A stretch of DNA of 64,000 nt from Sediminibacterium sp. FEMGT703S (GTDB taxonomy: Bacteria; Bacteroidota; Bacteroidia; Chitinophagales; Chitinophagaceae): contig PGCO01000002.1 of the NCBI GenBank assembly GCA_002786355.1, positions 248,001 through 312,000 of the forward strand, read 5' to 3'. Of this stretch, positions 59,692 to 64,000 are shown in pieces. Each line of letters starts with the position of its first letter. The stretch's first letter is position 1. The position numbers were made by a program, and so were the translations under genes. The notes under the pieces were generated by a model that made no database searches, had not been told where the DNA came from, and saw nothing but the letters and a program-made list of their open reading frames with translations.

Positions 59692-60360
59692 CTATTTGAT
59701 TAAAAAGGGCGTAATTGCCTCTTTCCAAATAGCGTATCCTTTTGCATTCATATGTAGGTTATCCCCTAAAAATAAATCTTTCATGGGTTCCCCATTTTCT
59801 GCCAACATCGGTGTCCAAACATCCACATAATTTGTTCTTCTCTGCGATTTTAAATACTGTCGAATTCCTTCATTAGCTGTCACCATTTGGTCTTTCATTT
59901 TCCATCTTGAAGGGCTTGGCTTCATGCTCACATAAGTAATATTAGTTTTTTTAAACCGTTCTCTAATCATTTTAAAAAGGGTTTTAAACCTTTCCACTAC
60001 TGAATCACTGGGCAATTTTGGGTCAATGGCAAAATCATTTTCACCGCAATAAATCACTACTTGCTTTGGCTTATAGGAAAACAAAATTTCCTCTGTGTAG
60101 CGAATAACATCTGGTAATGAAGACCCCCCAAAACCTCTATTAATTATGATATGTCCTGGAAAATCATCTTGTATATTTTTCCATAATCTAAATGAAGAAC
60201 TACCTGCAAATAAAATTGCATTAGATAGTGGCATGGAAACACTATCGGCTTTTTGAAATGCTTTTATTTCATTAATGAAGGGCTGAGCGTGACAAAAATT
60301 AGAGAAACCAATTTGTACAAATACAAAAAAAGCAATAATCAGCTTAATAGTGTTTTTCAT
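59692..60360 (-). CDS. secreted SGNH/GDSL hydrolase
   Basis: A 222-residue exported esterase-type protein. Signal peptide 1-25 (cleavage near CHA-Q). SGNH blocks: Ser in ILFAGSSSFRLW, Gly in GFGGSSLPDV, Asn in YCGENDFA and the Asp/His pair in GDNLHMNAKGY. Such enzymes deacetylate or de-esterify glycans, including platelet-activating-factor-like and xylan esters. It is the last gene of a minus-strand carbohydrate locus, 6 bases after the preceding gene, so acetyl removal from the locus's glycan target is likely. Confidence 0.9.
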   Translation of the reverse strand: MKNTIKLIIAFFVFVQIGFSNFCHAQPFINEIKAFQKADSVSMPLSNAILFAGSSSFRLWKNIQDDFPGHIIINRGFGGSSLPDVIRYTEEILFSYKPKQVVIYCGENDFAIDPKLPSDSVVERFKTLFKMIRERFKKTNITYVSMKPSPSRWKMKDQMVTANEGIRQYLKSQRRTNYVDVWTPMLAENGEPMKDLFLGDNLHMNAKGYAIWKEAITPFLIK

Positions 60361-60366
60361 TTAGTT

Positions 60367-61209
60367 TTATTTTAATAAGGTTATAGTAGCCATCACTGGA
60401 AAATGATCGCTCGGGTATTTTAAATCATAGGAGTCGGTAATAGTTGCAAATTTTTCAACTACTAATTTATTATGTTTATTCAAAAATATATAGTCAATCG
60501 CGCCATTGGGTTTTTCCTTGAATTTAAATGCATTCCAAGTATCTATATTACCATAAACCATATTACTAATTTCTCTTGCATTATTTAATTCACTGGCAAT
60601 TTTTTGAATAGGTTCTTCTGTTGGTCTTAAATTAAAATCTCCTAATAAAATTACTGGATCATTCTTTACATTCAGTTCTTTGATTTTTTGCAATATCAAT
60701 TTTGCGGATTCAATTCTTGCAACTTTACCAACATGATCAAAATGAGTATTGAACACCCAAATAACTTGATTTGTTTTTTTATTCTTAAATAAGCCATATG
60801 TGCAAACGCGGTTGCAAACAGCATCCCAGCCCATACAAACAGAATCTGATTTGGCTGATAACCAAAAAGTAGACTGTTTAATGGGGATGTATTTTTCTTT
60901 ATTGTAAAAAATACAAGAATATTCTCCAAGTGTTTTACCATCATCTCTGCCTACGCCAATAAAGCTATATTGAATAAGCATACTGTCTATATAAGTTAAC
61001 TGATGATGTAATACTTCTTGCGCACCAATAAAATCTGGTTCATAATACTGCATAAGGCCCGCTACCCTATTTTTTCTCAAATCCCATCTATTTTCACCGT
61101 CGGTTGCAGCATCTAACCGAATATTGAATGACATGGCTTTGATGGTTGTTTGTGCACTAATATTAGTGACAAATAAAAATGTAGCAACCAAAATCAAATA
61201 CTTTTTCAT
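60367..61209 (-). CDS. secreted endonuclease/exonuclease/phosphatase-fold protein
   Basis: A 280-residue exported protein with signal peptide (1-19). EEP-fold motifs: SFNIRLDAATDGENRWDLRK (core SFNIRLD), DFIGAQEVLHHQL with the metal-binding Glu, HFDHVGKVARIESA, LLGDFNLRPTEEP and SDHFPVMATI with the catalytic His. Family members cleave phosphodiesters or phosphomonoesters in nucleic acids, lipids or sugars. In polysaccharide loci such proteins are common and their substrate is usually unknown. Two bases separate it from the glycosidase gene upstream. Confidence 0.9.
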   Translation of the reverse strand: MKKYLILVATFLFVTNISAQTTIKAMSFNIRLDAATDGENRWDLRKNRVAGLMQYYEPDFIGAQEVLHHQLTYIDSMLIQYSFIGVGRDDGKTLGEYSCIFYNKEKYIPIKQSTFWLSAKSDSVCMGWDAVCNRVCTYGLFKNKKTNQVIWVFNTHFDHVGKVARIESAKLILQKIKELNVKNDPVILLGDFNLRPTEEPIQKIASELNNAREISNMVYGNIDTWNAFKFKEKPNGAIDYIFLNKHNKLVVEKFATITDSYDLKYPSDHFPVMATITLLK

Positions 61210-61211
61210 AA

Positions 61212-62558
61212 TTACTTTTTTATATAGGGGCTTGTGAATCCTAATTTAGTTAAGCCTTGTTGAATTTCAGGACTACTCATAAATAATTTCCACAATAAAC
61301 CCGTTCGATAATTTTCCATCATAACTACAATGGGTCCTTGATCAATGGCCAAATACCTCGGTAGAAACCAATTATGGTGTACACTAAACGCATCATAAAA
61401 GCCATATTTACCCCATACCTTATCCCCCATTTCGTTGTGCCAAAACTTCATTGCTTGCATCGATTCTTTAGGAGTGTAAGGAAACGAAGAAAGCGCCGCA
61501 GTAGGAGAAATAACCCCTTTATCGTTCTCTTTGCTTGGCGCATGACCAGCATATCCTTTTACAGAATAGCTAGCTGTTAAACCCCAATTATTAGGTCCAT
61601 AGCCTTTAAACCCTTCACTATTTTGTACACACCATTCATAATTAATTTTTGCTTGATTTACTGTTTCATCCCAATAATTTGCGTATTTGTCTTTTAATCC
61701 TCGAGGATCTAATCCCAAATAAGAATAATGTGCCCAAAACAAAGGACCTCCATTAGGAGGATTACCTTGGTGCTTCAAAGAAAGCGGTAGATTATACGAT
61801 ACTGTAGTATCCTTAATCTTACCATTCATTGCCCACCCTTCATGATAAACTTCTGCTGGTACCGCATGGGTAGGTGAAGATGCAGCCAAAATATACATGA
61901 TTAAACACTCATTATATCCTTTAACCGCAAAATTCATTTTCCATTCATGATTAGGACTCCAATGCCAATACAATACATTTTGGTTGTTTCTATAAAAATT
62001 AAAATCAACTTCTTTCCAGAGTTTATCTGCTCTTGCGGCAATCTCTTTTTCTTGTTTATTCCCGTTTTTAAAATACTGTCGAACACATAATAGCCCTTGT
62101 AACATAAAAGAACTCTCCACTAAATCACCTCCATCATCATATTTACTAAAAGGCTTCACTTTACCAGTCTTACCATTCCACCAATGTGGCCAAGCCCCAT
62201 GAAAACGATCTGCTGTTTCTAAAAAATGTAAAATGGTTTCTAATCTTTTTACTCCTTGAGCTCTAGTAATGAACCCCCGCTCTATTCCAACCAAAATGGC
62301 CATCACGCCAAAGCCACCCCCGCCACTAGTAACAACGTCTTGGTCGTTTTGCGGATAAATATTATCAAGATGTACCCTTTCCCTTGCTAGCCCACTCACA
62401 GGTTCAGCACCATCCCAAAAATATTGAAAAGTAGCTGCCTGCACCTTTCTAAATAAAGCAGTATCATTGGCTGCAATTGGATCTAAACTCGCTCGTTTAT
62501 TTTGTGCAATTAAAGAGGAACATATTAGCAGTAGAATCAGCAATAAAGATTTTTTCAT
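61212..62558 (-). CDS. glucoamylase-like family (PF10091 / GH144-type) secreted glycosidase
   Basis: A 448-residue exported protein with signal peptide (1-18). The (alpha/alpha)6-type sequence includes TFQYFWDGAEPVSGLARER, GGGGFGVMAILVGIERGF, KYDDGGDLVESSFMLQGLL and AWPHWWNGKTG, features of the PF10091 family that includes GH144 beta-1,2-glucanases and related enzymes. The acidic residues in the KYDDGGDLVE and SPNHEW blocks are candidate catalysts. Beta-1,2-glucan is the most specific suggestion, but other beta-glucans are possible. It sits between a LamG lipoprotein and the EEP/SGNH pair, in one transcription direction. Confidence 0.88.
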   Translation of the reverse strand: MKKSLLLILLLICSSLIAQNKRASLDPIAANDTALFRKVQAATFQYFWDGAEPVSGLARERVHLDNIYPQNDQDVVTSGGGGFGVMAILVGIERGFITRAQGVKRLETILHFLETADRFHGAWPHWWNGKTGKVKPFSKYDDGGDLVESSFMLQGLLCVRQYFKNGNKQEKEIAARADKLWKEVDFNFYRNNQNVLYWHWSPNHEWKMNFAVKGYNECLIMYILAASSPTHAVPAEVYHEGWAMNGKIKDTTVSYNLPLSLKHQGNPPNGGPLFWAHYSYLGLDPRGLKDKYANYWDETVNQAKINYEWCVQNSEGFKGYGPNNWGLTASYSVKGYAGHAPSKENDKGVISPTAALSSFPYTPKESMQAMKFWHNEMGDKVWGKYGFYDAFSVHHNWFLPRYLAIDQGPIVVMMENYRTGLLWKLFMSSPEIQQGLTKLGFTSPYIKK

Positions 62559-62577
62559 AAAATAATTTTATCAATCT

Positions 62578-62602
62578 AAAATACCCGCCCTAAGGCGGGT
62601 AT
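62578..62602 (-). terminator. hairpin between LamG and glycosidase genes
   Basis: Stem ATACCCGCC (62581-62589) with GGCGGGTAT (62594-62602) and a 4-base loop. On the minus strand only TTT follows, so it may be a weak terminator or an mRNA-stabilising structure between PUL genes. Confidence 0.6.
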
Positions 62603-62641
62603 TCGTCAATAATAAACCCAGTATTCAAACCAAAAACAAAT

Positions 62642-63568
62642 CTATTTACCCGCTAACCCTAAATTATAAAGTGCGCGAATATGAGCATCAGGTAAAGCAA
62701 TATTATAAATTCGTAACTCATCAATTACACCCGTCATTGCTGCAAAACTTGCATCAGCACTGACCGATTTACCAGGAATTACATTATAATTTCCACCAAT
62801 GATTACTTCACTTGGTTCTGCGGCTCTGAAATTATTATTTCCAGTACCTCTGCTAGGAAATGCTCCCGCTCTTAACCCATTAATCCAGATATCAAAAAAG
62901 CCATTACTAGCATTATAATTCAACGCTAAATGAACCCATTTGCCAGGGCCAATAGGTGGAGTAATATAAGGCATATAGTTTGGCGCCCCAGGTGCATCCC
63001 TCAATGTATTGATATTGTCTTGTGTACCTCCTCCAATAGTAATAAAAGTTGGCTGAACTTTAAGATCAGTTACATTAGACGCTGGAAATGATTGAGTGTT
63101 TAGCGCAAAGTTTAAACTACCATTAAAAATGCCAGGTCTAGTTAATTGAAACAACATAGTCCGCCTAGAACCATTATTAGAAATCTGTATCCAAGTACTT
63201 ATCGCAAAACTTCTAAAAACATCTGTTTTAAAAGCATTAAACTGGGTGGGGTAATATAAAAATCCAGCATTTAACCTTAATGCTTGTCCTTTAACACCTG
63301 TTGAAACATAACTATCGTTCAAAGAAGTTCCAGGTGCAGTATTTGATTTTGTTTCATTTTTTGAATTATCGAAAGGCCAATAAGCAACCAGGCTTTCTGG
63401 AAACACTTCATCTGAAGAAGTAAATCCATCAATTTTTCCAATATAATCAGCAGTAGATACAGGAGGTAAATTATTTGGATTACCGTCTTTTTTACAAGAT
63501 ACCATCCAACTACTCAAAGCAAATAAACCCCAAAGCGAAAAGCTTATTTTATTATTTTTAAATTGCAT
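62642..63568 (-). CDS. LamG-type concanavalin-fold lipoprotein of a PUL
   Basis: A 308-residue surface lipoprotein. Lipobox V-S-C (Cys25) after a hydrophobic segment; a Pro/Asn-rich tether; then a LamG/concanavalin A-like jelly-roll from about 60: LVAYWPFDNSKNETKSNT, FAISTWIQISNNGSRRTML, WVHLALNYNASNGFFDIWINGL (core NYNASNGFFDIWING), and MTGVIDELRIYNIALPDAHI. It likely binds glycan at the cell surface. It follows the SusD gene by 22 bases, in the position where PULs encode SusE/F-like binding proteins. Confidence 0.87.
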   Translation of the reverse strand: MQFKNNKISFSLWGLFALSSWMVSCKKDGNPNNLPPVSTADYIGKIDGFTSSDEVFPESLVAYWPFDNSKNETKSNTAPGTSLNDSYVSTGVKGQALRLNAGFLYYPTQFNAFKTDVFRSFAISTWIQISNNGSRRTMLFQLTRPGIFNGSLNFALNTQSFPASNVTDLKVQPTFITIGGGTQDNINTLRDAPGAPNYMPYITPPIGPGKWVHLALNYNASNGFFDIWINGLRAGAFPSRGTGNNNFRAAEPSEVIIGGNYNVIPGKSVSADASFAAMTGVIDELRIYNIALPDAHIRALYNLGLAGK

Positions 63569-63590
63569 ATTACGATTTTTAAAAGTTCAA

Positions 63591-64000
63591 TTAATAGCCA
63601 GGATTTTGTTTCAAAACCCCTGCAGTTAAATCAATCTGCGCCTGTGGTATAGGTAACAATGCATCTCTTGCCGCATTAAAATTTGATTTACCTGCTGCGT
63701 TCATTACATTTTGAGCAATACCCCATCTAACAATATCAAAGAAACGATCGTGCTCCATCGCCAATTCAATTCTTCTTTCATGTCTAATTGCATCTCTTAA
63801 AACAGATTGATCATTGGTAGTAACATCTGGAAGGATGGCATTATTTCCGGCCCTGGCTCTAAATCGAACACTATTTAAAGCTGCTTTTGCAGCAGTAATA
63901 TTATTTGCCCCTCCTATCTCATTTGCTGCTTCTGCATACATTAATACTACATCTGCATATCTTAGAATACGAACGTTATTCCACCAACCAAATCTATTCC
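63591..64000 (-). CDS. susD: SusD/RagB-family outer-membrane glycan-binding lipoprotein (5' part outside window)
   Basis: The C-terminal part of a SusD protein; the frame stays open to the window edge, so the N-terminus lies beyond base 64000. The visible 136 codons begin NRFGWWNNVRILRYADV and continue VVLMYAEAANEIGG, the most conserved block of the family, then KAALNSVRFRARAG, IRHERRIELAMEHDRFFDIVRWG and the terminal LLPIPQAQIDLTAG..QNPGY. SusD partners a SusC TonB-dependent porin, which should lie just beyond the edge. Confidence 0.95.
   Translation of the reverse strand, partial: NRFGWWNNVRILRYADVVLMYAEAANEIGGANNITAAKAALNSVRFRARAGNNAILPDVTTNDQSVLRDAIRHERRIELAMEHDRFFDIVRWGIAQNVMNAAGKSNFNAARDALLPIPQAQIDLTAGVLKQNPGY

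Noticed and set aside
1-64000. tRNA, rRNA, CRISPR arrays, prophage or IS elements
   Set aside because: None was recognised on either strand; intergenic gaps are all under 300 bases.

Overview
The window is AT-rich chromosomal DNA of a member of the Bacteroidota, most likely family Chitinophagaceae or a close relative. The support is a SusD-type outer-membrane protein, Sec-dependent clade II nitrous oxide reductase, the TAnnTTTG promoter element typical of the phylum, almost no Shine-Dalgarno sites, many Bacteroidota-type lipoprotein signals and families such as DUF3078 and DUF6702. No IS element, phage gene, CRISPR array, rRNA or tRNA was seen. Gene density is high and no gap reaches 300 bases. 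All assignments rest on reading the sequence; no database search was possible.

Layout. 1-8.4 kb (minus strand): a small membrane protein, a penicillin-acylase-family Ntn hydrolase, a DbpA-like RNA helicase, a secreted DsrE-like protein, Tex, and a DEDDh exonuclease fused to a GIY-YIG domain. 8.5-15.5 kb: a small lipoprotein, valS with a coupled GNAT, selO and an Lrp-type regulator (minus), and ahcY with a strong terminator. 15.6-21.9 kb: a TPR hybrid lipoprotein/sensor kinase, a YdcH-like protein, a CLC transporter with fluoride-type signature residues, a GNAT, a PepSY-helix protein and a Na/Pi cotransporter. 21.9-25.3 kb: hpd and purK from back-to-back promoters, and a DUF3078 protein.

25.4-32.9 kb is an envelope/housekeeping operon: miaB, a receiver-less sigma-54 activator, lptE, a TPR-like protein, secG, mltG and a BrkB/YihY protein, followed by a convergent trmH. 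33-39.1 kb holds a membrane protein, a queuosine-precursor transporter with a coupled small membrane protein, and a YfhO/GT4/GT2 surface glycan cluster with overlapping starts. 39.2-46.8 kb has two tandem esterases, two tandem M1 metallopeptidases, a HupE/UreJ-2-type membrane protein and a DUF6702 protein. 46.8-50.4 kb holds a CNNM/CorC protein, a GT39 glycosyltransferase and a PAP2 phosphatase.

50.5-59.6 kb is a respiratory nitrogen-oxide region: lipoprotein cytochrome c, clade II nosZ, a membrane-domain/NosL fusion, nosD, nosF, nosY and a group III truncated globin. Facing it on the minus strand are a FAS1 lipoprotein and a Crp-type regulator whose gene overlaps that of a polytopic protein with intramembrane histidines. 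No nir or nor gene is present, so the window supports N2O reduction plus probable NO handling. 59.7-64 kb (minus) is the tail of a polysaccharide utilization locus: SusD (cut by the window edge), a LamG lipoprotein, a GH144/PF10091-type glycosidase, an endonuclease/exonuclease/phosphatase-fold protein and an SGNH hydrolase.

The best candidates for undescribed biology are the M1/HupE/DUF6702 locus, the four-histidine membrane protein coupled to a Crp regulator next to nos and globin genes, and the membrane-NosL fusion.
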